Below are positions 14,968 to 21,976 of a DNA stretch of 21,976 nucleotides, in pieces. Under the pieces are notes generated by a model that did no database searches, was not told where the DNA came from, and saw nothing but the letters and a program-made list of their open reading frames with translations. Both the position numbers and the translations under genes were made by a program. The DNA is from JAUYIV01 sp040882645 (GTDB taxonomy: Bacteria; Actinomycetota; Acidimicrobiia; Spongiisociales; UBA11373). The DNA lies in assembly GCA_040882645.1 (NCBI GenBank), contig JBBEAX010000054.1, forward strand, positions 1 to 21,976, read 5' to 3'. Positions within the stretch are counted from its first letter, which is position 1. The number at the start of each line of letters is the position of its first letter.

Positions 14968-15033
14968 ATGCTCCACGACTACACCAAGGTCACCTCTCAG
15001 AAGCCACTCCGTCAGGGTCGATCAAGGCGATGA
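14968..15033 (+). CDS. Possible 21-residue leader ORF overlapping the peptidase start
   Basis: ATG at 14968 opens a short frame, MLHDYTKVTSQKPLRQGRSR plus one more R, that stops at TGA 15031-15033. The stop overlaps the peptidase ATG as ATGA. The peptidase has only a weak AAGG in front of it, so a translated leaderless leader would explain how ribosomes reach it. There is no homology to any known leader, and the frame could be chance. It is basic and has no run of a single amino acid that would suggest classical attenuation. Confidence 0.35.
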   Translation: MLHDYTKVTSQKPLRQGRSRR

Positions 15034-17009
15034 CGAACATCCCGTACGTCCGAACCGCGACCGGTGAGTTGGGCGAGCCCTCCGGGCCCTCGGTGGAGGC
15101 CGAGGCTCGCATGCGGTTAGTCACCCAGGCTGTCGAAGATGCCATCGCTAAGGGCGAGACGCTGATTTCTTCGATCGTCGACCACCAGGGTGCGCGCACG
15201 TGGGCCGACACGATGGCACCCCTCGACTCGCTCGGCGATGCCCTGGTGCGCGCCTATGGGGAAGGACCATTCATGGCCCGGGTCCATCCCGACAGTTATG
15301 TCCGCGACGTGGCGCAGGCCGCCGAAGAGCGTCTTTCGAAATGGCAGTCTGATCTGGTTTTCCGGCGCAACCTCTACGAGGCGATCGAGGAGTACGCCGC
15401 CACCCCGGAAGCCGCCGCACTCGAGGGTGAAGATCGCCGCCTGCTCGACTTCACCCAACGCGACTTTCGTCGCGCCGGTCATGGGCTGAGTGACGCAGAG
15501 CGCGCCGAGGTGCAGAAGATGCGCACCCGGCTGGTCGAGCTGGACGTGGCTTTTACTCGCAACATCGACGAGTTCGAGGACAGGCTCGACCTCACCCGCG
15601 AGCAGCTGGCCGGGCTGCCTGACGACTACGTTTCCCGCCTCTCCCCCGGCAAGAACGAAGGCACCTTCCGGGTGTCCCTGGACTACCCCGACTATTACCC
15701 GTTCATGGACCAGGCCGAGGACCGCGACCTGCGGCGTCAGATCCAGTTCAAGTTCTACAACAAGGCCGCCGGCGACAACCTCCCGCTCCTTGAGGAAGCG
15801 GTCCGTCTCCGCCACCGGATCGCCGAGATCTTCGGGCTGCCGTCGTGGGCCCACTACGGCATGGAAGAGAAGATGGCGAAGGACCCCAAGGTGGTCGAGG
15901 AGATGTACGCCGGCATCGTGCCCGCGCTCACCGCCAAGGGACGCAGCGAGATCGACGACCTCGCCACCGCCCAGGGCGGCGAACGGCCCGAGGGATGGGA
16001 TCACCGATACCTGCACAACAAGATCCGCAAGGAGCGGTTCGGGGTGGATCCCAACGAGGTGGCCGCCTATTTCCCCCTGCAGCAGGTGCTCGACGGGATG
16101 TTTGCGATCACGGGCGAGGTTTTCGGGCTGAAGTACCGCCAGCACGAGTCGATCCAGGCGTGGCATAAGGACGTCGTCGCCTACGACATCCTCGACTCGG
16201 CCAGCGGCGAACTGTTGGCGACCTTCTATATGGACCTGTTCCCGCGGGAAGGCAAGTTCGGGCACGCTGCGGCCTTCGACCTGATCTCGGGTCATGGCGA
16301 GCAAACGCCGGTGACCGCGATCGTGGCCAATTTCACCAAGCCATCAGCCGACGCCCCTTCCCTGCTCCGCCATGACGAGGTGGTGACGCTCTTTCACGAA
16401 TTCGGTCACGTCCTTCACAACAGCCTGGGTCGGGCAAAGCACATTCGGTTCGCCGGTTACAACACCGAGTGGGACTTCGTCGAGGCCCCGTCGCAGATCA
16501 TGGAGCATTGGTGCTGGAACGCCGACGTGCTGCGCAGGTTCGCCCGGCACCACAAGACCGGGGAGCCGATCCCCGACGAACTGGTCGACCAGTTGGTGGA
16601 GGCTCGCAACCTCCACATCTCCCTGGCGATGCTCCGCCAGGTGTCGTTCGGGAAGCTCGATCTCGCCTTCCATGGACCGGGAGCGAAGAAGGACCTCCAC
16701 ACCATCACCAGGGAGACGACCGAGATCGGCCTGTTCCCGTTCCACGAGGGCACCTTCTTCCCCGCCGGGTTCGGGCACCTCTTCGGATACGACGCCGGGT
16801 ACTACGGATACCTGTGGTCGAAGGTCTACGGCGACGACATGTTCAGCCGCTTCGAGGCCGAAGGGGTGCTGTCGCCTCAGGTCGGCAAGGACTACCGCGA
16901 GAAGGTCATCGGCCCAGGGGGCTCCAAGGACCCAATGGACATGCTGCGCGACTTCCTCGGCCGCGAGCCCAACCAGACGGCGTTCCTGAGGTACTTGGGG
17001 ATCGAATAG
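15030..17009 (+). CDS. M3-family zinc oligopeptidase (M3A, thimet oligopeptidase-like)
   Basis: The 659 residues are close to the usual M3A length of about 680. The zinc motif HEFGH is at 456-460 in TLFHEFGHVLHNSL. The third ligand is E485 in FVEAPSQIMEHW, exactly 29 residues after the first histidine as in thimet oligopeptidase. FAGYNTEWDF and, near the end, GYDAGYYGYLWSKVYGDDMF with ...FLGREPN are also family signatures. The enzyme would cut short peptides in the cytosol, completing protein turnover; no signal peptide is present. The start overlaps the leader ORF stop. A hairpin separates it from the convergent hydrolase. M3B oligoendopeptidase F is less likely because of the motif context and length. 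Confidence 0.9.
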   Translation: MTNIPYVRTATGELGEPSGPSVEAEARMRLVTQAVEDAIAKGETLISSIVDHQGARTWADTMAPLDSLGDALVRAYGEGPFMARVHPDSYVRDVAQAAEERLSKWQSDLVFRRNLYEAIEEYAATPEAAALEGEDRRLLDFTQRDFRRAGHGLSDAERAEVQKMRTRLVELDVAFTRNIDEFEDRLDLTREQLAGLPDDYVSRLSPGKNEGTFRVSLDYPDYYPFMDQAEDRDLRRQIQFKFYNKAAGDNLPLLEEAVRLRHRIAEIFGLPSWAHYGMEEKMAKDPKVVEEMYAGIVPALTAKGRSEIDDLATAQGGERPEGWDHRYLHNKIRKERFGVDPNEVAAYFPLQQVLDGMFAITGEVFGLKYRQHESIQAWHKDVVAYDILDSASGELLATFYMDLFPREGKFGHAAAFDLISGHGEQTPVTAIVANFTKPSADAPSLLRHDEVVTLFHEFGHVLHNSLGRAKHIRFAGYNTEWDFVEAPSQIMEHWCWNADVLRRFARHHKTGEPIPDELVDQLVEARNLHISLAMLRQVSFGKLDLAFHGPGAKKDLHTITRETTEIGLFPFHEGTFFPAGFGHLFGYDAGYYGYLWSKVYGDDMFSRFEAEGVLSPQVGKDYREKVIGPGGSKDPMDMLRDFLGREPNQTAFLRYLGIE

Positions 17010-17031
17010 CTCGCTGGTGTCAGGGCAGTCC

Positions 17032-17048
17032 GAGAGCGAGCCGCTCTC
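17032..17048. terminator. Hairpin between convergent peptidase and hydrolase genes
   Basis: GAGAGCG and CGCTCTC form a perfect 7-bp stem with an AGC loop in the 51-base gap between two stop codons. It probably serves both genes; there is no T-tract. Confidence 0.5.
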
Positions 17049-17060
17049 TGCTCTGCGGCG

Positions 17061-17735
17061 CTACCCGGTCAGGAATGCTTGAACTGCCGATGCGAATTCG
17101 TCGGGCTTCGAGCTGTGCACATGATGTCCGGCCTCGATGGTCACGAGACGGCCGTGGGGGATTCGGCTCACCATCGCCGATAGCTCTCTCTGGTCGATGA
17201 AGCTGTCGCTCCCTCCCCCGATCACAAGAGTCGGGGCGGTGATCTTGCCGAGGTCGGCCCACCAGGCAGGATCAGGGTTGTTGAGCTGGTGGATGATTGG
17301 GCCAAGCACCGCCCAGTCGAAGGACACGGGTTCGGGGGCCTCCGCCGACGGCGCCGGAATCTGCTCGCGACCCGAGGGGGGCGGCGTGTCCTCCAGGACA
17401 AGACGATCGATTCGACCTGGCCAGTGCTCGGCGAACAGCACCGAGACCGTTGCCCCCATCGAGTGGCCGATCAGATGAAACCGGGTCAGGCCGAGGGAAT
17501 CCGCAAAGTCCCGGACATCGTCTCGCATCAACTCAAACGAGTAGCTGATGGTGCGGCTACTACCACCATGCCCCCGCAGGTCGAGTGCGATCGTCCGGTA
17601 GGAGTCGCTAAGCCGATCGATGATGGGCTGCCAGTCGCCAGCAGACCGCCGCATCGCGTGCAGAAGCAGAATCGCCTCCTCGCCGTCACCGGTATCGACA
17701 TACGAGAACGGTCCCGCGGATAGTTCAACCTGCAT
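17061..17735 (-). CDS. Alpha/beta-fold hydrolase
   Basis: This 224-residue cytosolic hydrolase has the nucleophile elbow GHSMG (S92), the acid in GGGSDSF (D177) and the base in EAGHHVHSSKP (H204). Together they form a normal catalytic triad, with LLLHAMRRSAGDW supplying the oxyanion region and DLRGHGGS the conserved turn. The cap region (about 115-160) is short, and the protein is smaller than the usual 260-280. Esterase, lactonase or C-C hydrolase activity is possible; the substrate is not predictable. ATG at 17735 has GAGG nine bases upstream, which favours it over the GTG at 17750. It lies 55 bases after the HAD gene on the same strand and may share its transcript. Confidence 0.83.
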   Translation of the reverse strand: MQVELSAGPFSYVDTGDGEEAILLLHAMRRSAGDWQPIIDRLSDSYRTIALDLRGHGGSSRTISYSFELMRDDVRDFADSLGLTRFHLIGHSMGATVSVLFAEHWPGRIDRLVLEDTPPPSGREQIPAPSAEAPEPVSFDWAVLGPIIHQLNNPDPAWWADLGKITAPTLVIGGGSDSFIDQRELSAMVSRIPHGRLVTIEAGHHVHSSKPDEFASAVQAFLTG

Positions 17736-17790
17736 CGACCCAATCCTCACACATCGCCGGACCGCACACGCTTCTTCGCGGGAGTTCCCG

Positions 17791-18462
17791 TCACGTTGAC
17801 GATTCGCGCATCAACGCTTCCAGGTCGTCGAACCCGACACCGTTGAGGGTCGGGACCACCCAGTCGGCCGCCGCCAGATCAGAGTCACGAGTGATCTCGT
17901 TCGGGACAGCCACACATAACATGCCTGCGGCTTTGGCTGCGGCGACGCCGTTAGTTGAATCCTCGAAGGCAACGGCTTCCCCCGGGGCAACTCCGAGCGC
18001 GTCAACTGCCTCGATGAAGACGGTTGGGTCGGGCTTGGCTCGGGCGGGATTCCCATTGGCAGTGACGATCGCCTGGAACCGGTTCAGCAAGCCGAGGCGT
18101 CGGAGGTGACCAGTCACCCATTCGTCGGTGTCGCTCGACGCCACCGCTAGAGGAACCCTGCGATCGGCTGCCTGGGCAATGAGATCTTCGATACCGGGCA
18201 TCAGCTCTTGCACGCTGATCAACTCCAACTTCCGGCTCCAACGAGCCGCTGCCTCCTCCGTGGTCATCGCCCGGCCGGTCAACTCCGCCAGGTAGGCACC
18301 AGCGTCGAATTGCCCCAGCGAGCCGACCTCTTTACGCCAGAGACTCAGCGGGAGTTCAACGCCCCGCGACCCATACAACTCGCTCCAGGAGAGATACGCC
18401 GGAGACTCCGTTTCGAGGATCACCCCGTCGAAGTCGAACACCAACGCGGCCACCCGGGACAT
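17791..18462 (-). CDS. HAD-superfamily hydrolase, beta-phosphoglucomutase-like
   Basis: The 223 residues carry all four HAD motifs: FDFDGVILETE (D10 nucleophile, D12 acid/base), VASSD (S109/S110), K143 in KPDP, and FEDSTNG (E167, D168). A helical C1 cap lies about 17-85. The ExE after DFDG and the EDS-x-x-G motif place it in the beta-phosphoglucomutase/phosphoglycolate phosphatase-like group. It would hydrolyse or isomerise a phosphorylated sugar in the cytosol, but the substrate is open. ATG at 18462 is preferred over the TTG one codon earlier. No Shine-Dalgarno is visible, but TACCCT stands 6 bases before the ATG, suggesting leaderless expression. The hydrolase follows 55 bases downstream. 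Confidence 0.87.
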   Translation of the reverse strand: MSRVAALVFDFDGVILETESPAYLSWSELYGSRGVELPLSLWRKEVGSLGQFDAGAYLAELTGRAMTTEEAAARWSRKLELISVQELMPGIEDLIAQAADRRVPLAVASSDTDEWVTGHLRRLGLLNRFQAIVTANGNPARAKPDPTVFIEAVDALGVAPGEAVAFEDSTNGVAAAKAAGMLCVAVPNEITRDSDLAAADWVVPTLNGVGFDDLEALMRESST

Positions 18463-18468
18463 CAAGCG

Positions 18469-18474
18469 AGGGTA
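18469..18474 (-). promoter_or_regulatory. -10 box of a possible leaderless HAD promoter
   Basis: TACCCT (minus strand 18474-18469) ends six bases before the ATG. Eighteen bases upstream is TGACAG, which lies inside dispersed repeat copy 1. Confidence 0.4.
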
Positions 18475-18475
18475 T

Positions 18476-18508
18476 CAGCCCCCTCAGGACCCCTGTCAGG
18501 AGTTCGCC
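18476..18508 (+). repeat. Dispersed repeat, copy 1
   Basis: The core CCCCTGTCAGGAGTTCGCC follows a CCTCAGGA stretch. The same block appears in copies 2 (20465-20497) and 3 (21914-21949) in the same orientation. Beyond the core, TCGGTTGGCGTTCACA near 18520-18535 also resembles copy 3. Confidence 0.75.
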
Positions 18509-18570
18509 ACGGCGCCTAGTCGGTTGGCGTTCACACTCTTGCCTCCGCTGCCGTGGCGCAGTCAATTAAT

Positions 18571-18587
18571 GGGGGGAAGAAGGGGGG
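18571..18587 (+). repeat. Purine mirror repeat
   Basis: Two runs of six G flank AAGAA, making an exact mirror-symmetric all-purine tract 80 bases before the histidine kinase start. No function is assigned. Confidence 0.5.
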
Positions 18588-18635
18588 CAGTTTTCCAGAA
18601 TCTGTTTCAGCCTGAGCCGCGGCGAGCCGATCAAA

Positions 18636-18641
18636 TACCAT
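18636..18641 (+). promoter_or_regulatory. Weak -10 candidate for the histidine kinase gene
   Basis: TACCAT fits TANNNT and would start transcription about 20 bases before the GTG at 18667. The -35 (CTGAGC, 18 bases away) is poor. Confidence 0.25.
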
Positions 18642-18666
18642 AAACACACCTCTCCGTTCTCGCGGC

Positions 18667-20433
18667 GTGAACCGAACCCAAGTCGGGTTCGGTCGTCGGG
18701 CCTGTGTTGTCGCAACTGTGGGATGCGCCGGTCTTAGTGTGCTCGCAACGCTGATGTCGTTCGCTAGCGGATGGCGACAGAGCGGAGTCGTAATCGTGGC
18801 GGGTGCCGGACTGCTGTCTGCCCTGGCGGTCCGCGAAGTGATCAGCAGGCACTATCGGTATTCGGTCCTAGTGGTCGTCGCACTGGTCGCGGTGGCGGTT
18901 CTCATGCCTTTCCAAGACGAAAGCGGCCTCCATTGGTCCTCGGCGGTGACGATCGTCCTGGCGATGGGCGGTCGCCTTGTCTTTGTGGGTGATCCGAGGA
19001 AGGACCGGCTGTTCTTAACGCTGGTGTTTGGCGTATGGCTGTCGAGCGTGGCCTGGTCGGTCTCGCCTGTGATCGCGGGGTCCAGCGTGTCGTTCGCTCA
19101 CCCCACGACGTGGGGGATCATCCTGTGGCTGGGCGTGTTCATAGTCGGAAAGACCACCTTCGCGCTCGGAGCCATCGAGCGGCGGTATCAAGCACTATTC
19201 GACGGGGCTCCGATCGGACTGCTCTCTGGAGACTTTCGAGCTGTTGGCCGATGGCTCGAAGGTGTTCCCGTGGCGTCGGTGGACGAGTTACGCGACTACC
19301 TCGACAGTCATCCCGATGAACTCGCCAAGGCGATACGCCTGGTGAGGGTCGGGGACGTCAACCCGGCGGCGCTGGCCATGGTCGGTGCAGAATCCAGGAA
19401 CGCGTTCCTGCACTTGATTCTGAACACGACCGAGTTTGCGGTCGGGGCCTTTGTCGAGCTGCTCGTGGCGATCTGGGAGCAGAAGACCATCGTCGACGTG
19501 TACTTCACGGGAACAAAGGTGACTGGTGAAGAGCTCCGCGTCCGTCTTCGATCTTCCTTCTCCGAGATGGAAGGGGGTGGCCTCCAACTTGCCGGCGGTC
19601 TTTCGGCCATCACCGATGTCACCGCACTCTGGAACGCCACCGCGTCGAAAGACGAACTGCTGGCGAGTGTGAGCCACCAGCTGCGAACGCCGCTTACCGC
19701 GATAGTCGGATTCACCAACGAGCTCCTGGAAGGACCGCAACTCGTGAGTGAGGCTGAGCGAACGCAGATGCTGAGCATCGTCGCTGAAGAGGCCGAGTCC
19801 ATGAAGCACCTGATCGAAGACCTGCTGATCGCGTCCCGACCAGACACGTCCAACCTGATTCTGCGCATGAGCCCGATCAGCCTGGCGCCCTATCTGGGAA
19901 TTTGGAGCGCCAACCGAACGGTCGCCGCCCCGGCAGAAGGCCTGCGATTCGGAGACTGTGACATCACGATCTGCGCTGACCCGTTGAGGCTCGGCCAGAT
20001 CATCAGGAACCTCATTGCCAACGCCAGCTCCCACGGAGGCGACGACATCACCATCGAGGCTTCCACCGTCGGTGGAATGCCAGTGATCACCGTGTCGGAT
20101 AACGGTCCCGGTATCCAGGCAGAACTGGAAAGTACAGCCTTCGAGCCCTATCAGACGACCGTCCACGACTCGAGCCAACTGTCATCGCTGGGAATTGGCC
20201 TCTCGGTCTCCCGGAAGCTGGCCCGGGCGATGGGCGGCGATCTCACCTACGTCCGCCGCGGTGGATGCACCGAATTCCGCCTAGCACTCCCAGCACCCGA
20301 CGGGACTCCCCCTGGCGGGGAGACACCCCTAGCTGCATGTCCCGGGTGCAATCTCGCGGGCACATGCACCTGGGGCCTAGGGATACAAGCCCCCGACATC
20401 ACCCCGAGCAGCATCACCAAAACAGCGGCATAA
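18667..20433 (+). CDS. Membrane sensor histidine kinase with PAS domain (orphan)
   Basis: The 588 residues begin with six hydrophobic segments (about 10-32, 38-57, 64-82, 90-107, 114-136, 147-166). A PAS-like domain follows (about 172-320), opening RRYQALFDGAPIGL and closing ITDVTALW. HisKA has SHQLRTPLTAIVGFTNELLE with the phospho-acceptor H337. The ATPase shows IIRNLIANASSH (N448, N452), DNGPGI (478-483) and SLGIGLSVSRKLARAMGG. It should sense a membrane or cytoplasmic signal and phosphorylate an unlinked response regulator; none is encoded nearby. The catalytic domain would normally end near residue 542. The last 46 residues form a Pro/Gly-rich tail with three cysteines (C558, C561, C567), coded across two inverted repeats. 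The start is GTG with no clear Shine-Dalgarno. Base use seems less GC-extreme than in the first 17 kb. Confidence 0.88.
   Translation: MNRTQVGFGRRACVVATVGCAGLSVLATLMSFASGWRQSGVVIVAGAGLLSALAVREVISRHYRYSVLVVVALVAVAVLMPFQDESGLHWSSAVTIVLAMGGRLVFVGDPRKDRLFLTLVFGVWLSSVAWSVSPVIAGSSVSFAHPTTWGIILWLGVFIVGKTTFALGAIERRYQALFDGAPIGLLSGDFRAVGRWLEGVPVASVDELRDYLDSHPDELAKAIRLVRVGDVNPAALAMVGAESRNAFLHLILNTTEFAVGAFVELLVAIWEQKTIVDVYFTGTKVTGEELRVRLRSSFSEMEGGGLQLAGGLSAITDVTALWNATASKDELLASVSHQLRTPLTAIVGFTNELLEGPQLVSEAERTQMLSIVAEEAESMKHLIEDLLIASRPDTSNLILRMSPISLAPYLGIWSANRTVAAPAEGLRFGDCDITICADPLRLGQIIRNLIANASSHGGDDITIEASTVGGMPVITVSDNGPGIQAELESTAFEPYQTTVHDSSQLSSLGIGLSVSRKLARAMGGDLTYVRRGGCTEFRLALPAPDGTPPGGETPLAACPGCNLAGTCTWGLGIQAPDITPSSITKTAA
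20306..20382 (+). repeat. Inverted repeats inside the 3' end of the kinase gene
   Basis: The first stem is CTCCCC/GGGGAG (20306-20322). The second, larger element has outer arms CCCTAG (20327-20332) and CTAGGG (20377-20382), and inner arms TGCATGTCCCG (20334-20344) and CGGGCACATGCA (20357-20368) with one bulged base. They encode the odd tail of the kinase and may act as a terminator or be a small inserted element. Confidence 0.55.
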
Positions 20434-20464
20434 CCTTCCACACCACATTGGTCTGCGGGTAGGA

Positions 20465-20497
20465 GAGCCCCTCGGCACCCCTGTCAGGACTTCGCCG
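20465..20497 (+). repeat. Dispersed repeat, copy 2
   Basis: CACCCCTGTCAGGACTTCGCC preceded by GCCCCTCGG repeats the block of copies 1 and 3 with a few changes. It sits in the gap between the 3' ends of the kinase and the unrecognised gene; nothing else was recognised in that 119-base gap. Confidence 0.7.
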
Positions 20498-20552
20498 GTG
20501 TGTCATTCTGGCTGACTGCTGACCGTGACCACGCGACCCTCGAGAGTCCCGC

Positions 20553-21806
20553 TCAGGAGGAGGCGGGCAGGCTGAGTCCGCACTGAAGGAGCAGTTCCAG
20601 GGCCTTGTCGTCGTTGGCGCCCCGCAGTTCCGACTGCAGCCGGTGGAGGCGCATCTGGTGGGCCGTTGGGGCGGTGCCCATCACCGGCCCGTCCGCCTTC
20701 CGGGCCTGGGCGCGCCGCATCTCGTCGGCTACGGAGTAGGCCAGGATGTAGCGGGCGCGGTCGGCATCGCTCGCGATGCCCGGGTTCATTCCCAGACCCT
20801 TTGCAGCGGCCTCCAATTCGGTTGGTGTCATGGTCGCTGTTCGCTGAAATAGGTTGGGGTCGCTGCCCTGCACTTGATCGCGGATCCTCCAGCCCAGGAA
20901 CTCAACGTCATCGAATGGATGCTGCTCCAGCAACTCCTCCGGCGAAGCCTCGGCCTCGGTGGCGGCCAGGCGCGTTCCCTCGTAAGCGCGATCCACCAGC
21001 GCCCCCCGCAACTCAGCGGCGATCTTCCCTACTCCGGTACTGAGCTCGCTGCTGAGCATGAGGATCTGGGTCCACAGGCGCCAACGAGCTTTGCCCCAGC
21101 CGTTCCAGGCCCTGGCTCCGGCTTCGGGGGTGGCAGTAGTCGGACGTTCCTTGATGAGGTACTGCTTCTCGGCAAGGGTGAGGGTGATATGGCGGCGCAG
21201 CAGTTCGATCATGTTCGTGCAGAGCTGCAGGTCGAAGTCCAGTGTCCCGACCGGATCGTTGATCAGGTCGGCCGACAGTTGTGGAACCCTCGCGGCGTAT
21301 TCCTTCAAGATGAGTTTCCACTTCCACCACTCTTCATGCTGGAACCCCTCGGGGTTGTACGCCTTGAGATGGCGGTCGAGGCGGCCCATAGTCTCCGTGC
21401 GCAACGCCGCCAGGTCCGCGGTGGGCGCGGATAGGGCGAAGCGAGCGGTGTTCGACTCATCGGCCGGGTCTCCCCCGGCCACGCGGATCTGCTCTTCTAT
21501 GCCGGCACCGGCGGTGGTGTCAGGAATGATGCTGCCGACGACCCGCCACTCCGATTGAGGATGAGCAGGGCCCCGTTCCTTCTCCCACACGCGGCGCGCC
21601 TCCTGATGCACGGGATCACCTGAGAGCGCCGCCTCTCCTTTGCGGAGGCAGGCGAGCAAGCCGCCGGCCCAAACCTCGCAGTGCATCCAGTCGTCCGTAG
21701 GGAAACCGAGAGGGTTGTCGTACGCCTCCGGGTACAGAGTCCAGCCCACGAGTTGCGACCGGGTACCGGCGGCGGTCGAGAAGAGGGCTTCCCAGGGATG
21801 CGGCAT
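20553..21806 (-). CDS. Unrecognised 417-residue protein with a duplicated motif
   Basis: I do not recognise this protein. It has no signal peptide, TM segment, nucleotide-binding loop or metal motif that I can see, and is charged and tryptophan-rich, as in a soluble helical protein. A motif occurs twice: AYDNPLGFPTDDW (29-41) and AYNPEGFQHEEW (149-160), each followed by a helix-like stretch with further tryptophans (CEVWAGGLLACL; WKWKLILKEYAARV). This suggests an internal duplication of an N-terminal unit. The C-terminal third (about 280-417) is mostly helical and rich in Glu/Arg/Ala. AGGAGG stands four bases before ATG 21806, which fixes the start; the longer frame to 21884 is unsupported. 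It is isolated between repeat copies 2 and 3. Base composition resembles the neighbouring kinase. Confidence 0.72.
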   Translation of the reverse strand: MPHPWEALFSTAAGTRSQLVGWTLYPEAYDNPLGFPTDDWMHCEVWAGGLLACLRKGEAALSGDPVHQEARRVWEKERGPAHPQSEWRVVGSIIPDTTAGAGIEEQIRVAGGDPADESNTARFALSAPTADLAALRTETMGRLDRHLKAYNPEGFQHEEWWKWKLILKEYAARVPQLSADLINDPVGTLDFDLQLCTNMIELLRRHITLTLAEKQYLIKERPTTATPEAGARAWNGWGKARWRLWTQILMLSSELSTGVGKIAAELRGALVDRAYEGTRLAATEAEASPEELLEQHPFDDVEFLGWRIRDQVQGSDPNLFQRTATMTPTELEAAAKGLGMNPGIASDADRARYILAYSVADEMRRAQARKADGPVMGTAPTAHQMRLHRLQSELRGANDDKALELLLQCGLSLPASS

Positions 21807-21840
21807 CTGTCCTCCTACTCCTCGGCCGACCCCCCTTCGA

Positions 21841-21846
21841 ATGCTA
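21841..21846 (-). promoter_or_regulatory. -10 candidate for the unrecognised gene
   Basis: TAGCAT on the minus strand fits TANNNT and would leave a leader of about 28 bases containing the AGGAGG. No good -35 is seen at 16-18 bases. Confidence 0.25.
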
Positions 21847-21913
21847 CCAAGGGCCCGCCAAGCGGCGACGCCGGGAGCCACCACGCCCCGATTCAGGCTC
21901 GTGTAGTAGGTCC

Positions 21914-21949
21914 GCAGCCCCTCGGGACCCCTGTCAGGAGTTCACCAGG
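21914..21949 (+). repeat. Dispersed repeat, copy 3
   Basis: GCAGCCCCTCGGGACCCCTG continues as TCAGGAGTTCACC, nearly identical to copy 1. A second similar block, TCGGTTCGCCGTCACA (21952-21967), is also shared with copy 1 after a 6-base length difference. The repeat therefore probably spans about 55-60 bp and reaches the window edge. Confidence 0.75.
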
Positions 21950-21976
21950 ATTCGGTTCGCCGTCACAAGCGCTCCT

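Noticed and set aside
20434..20552. A small gene in the convergent gap
   Set aside because: Short frames here only read through the dispersed repeat and have no start signal.
18476..21949. Integron attC sites around gene cassettes
   Set aside because: The repeats lack the GTTRRRY/RYYYAAC ends and long imperfect palindrome of attC, the genes are in opposite orientations, and no integrase is seen.

Overview
The window looks like a scaffold from a high-GC Gram-positive bacterium, most likely an actinomycete in the broad sense (Actinomycetota, possibly Acidimicrobiia). The grounds are very GC-rich coding sequence, frequent ATGA/TGATG/GTGA start-stop overlaps, several starts placed 6-9 bases after a TANNNT box with no Shine-Dalgarno (leaderless style), and Thr/Ser-rich secreted proteins. 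The class-level placement is inference. A run of 10 N at 4922-4931 shows that it is a draft or metagenomic scaffold.

Layout. 1-107: 3' end of infA (IF-1), closed by a hairpin. 382-957: a small membrane protein with two CxxC pairs. 1049-5039 (minus strand): an archaeal-type (type II) GAPDH-like enzyme, a six-module secreted protein with an F5/8C (discoidin) domain, and a small secreted paralog interrupted by the gap. The paralog overlaps the large gene by TGATG, and a good sigma70-type promoter lies in front. 5277-6730: a zinc alcohol dehydrogenase coupled to a GNAT acetyltransferase. 6884-10377 (minus): two ABC exporter half-transporters that overlap by ATGA and carry the residue signature of a heterodimer with one degenerate ATP site. 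10509-11366 (minus): a YihY/BrkB-family membrane protein. 11534-14785: two back-to-back paralogous membrane-anchored PQQ-like beta-propeller proteins. 14968-17009: a 21-codon leader ORF overlapping an M3-family metallopeptidase. 17061-18462 (minus): an alpha/beta hydrolase and a HAD phosphatase/mutase. 18667-20433: an orphan six-TM, PAS-containing histidine kinase. 20553-21806 (minus): an unrecognised 417-residue protein.

No phage, transposase, CRISPR array, tRNA or rRNA was seen. The most unusual content is intergenic. Five separate gaps hold short tandem arrays that all have a 7-bp period but use different or diverged units. One of these arrays is built into an exact 35-bp inverted repeat between convergent genes, and another sits where the -35 region of a leaderless promoter would be. 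A different dispersed repeat of about 30-60 bp occurs three times in the last 3.5 kb, once in each gap around the histidine kinase and the unrecognised gene. Most genes here are ordinary housekeeping or envelope functions, and no single defence or biosynthetic system is evident. There is no gene-free stretch longer than 300 bases; the longest gaps (108-381, 5040-5276, 14786-14967, 18463-18666) are described through their repeats, hairpins and promoter candidates.
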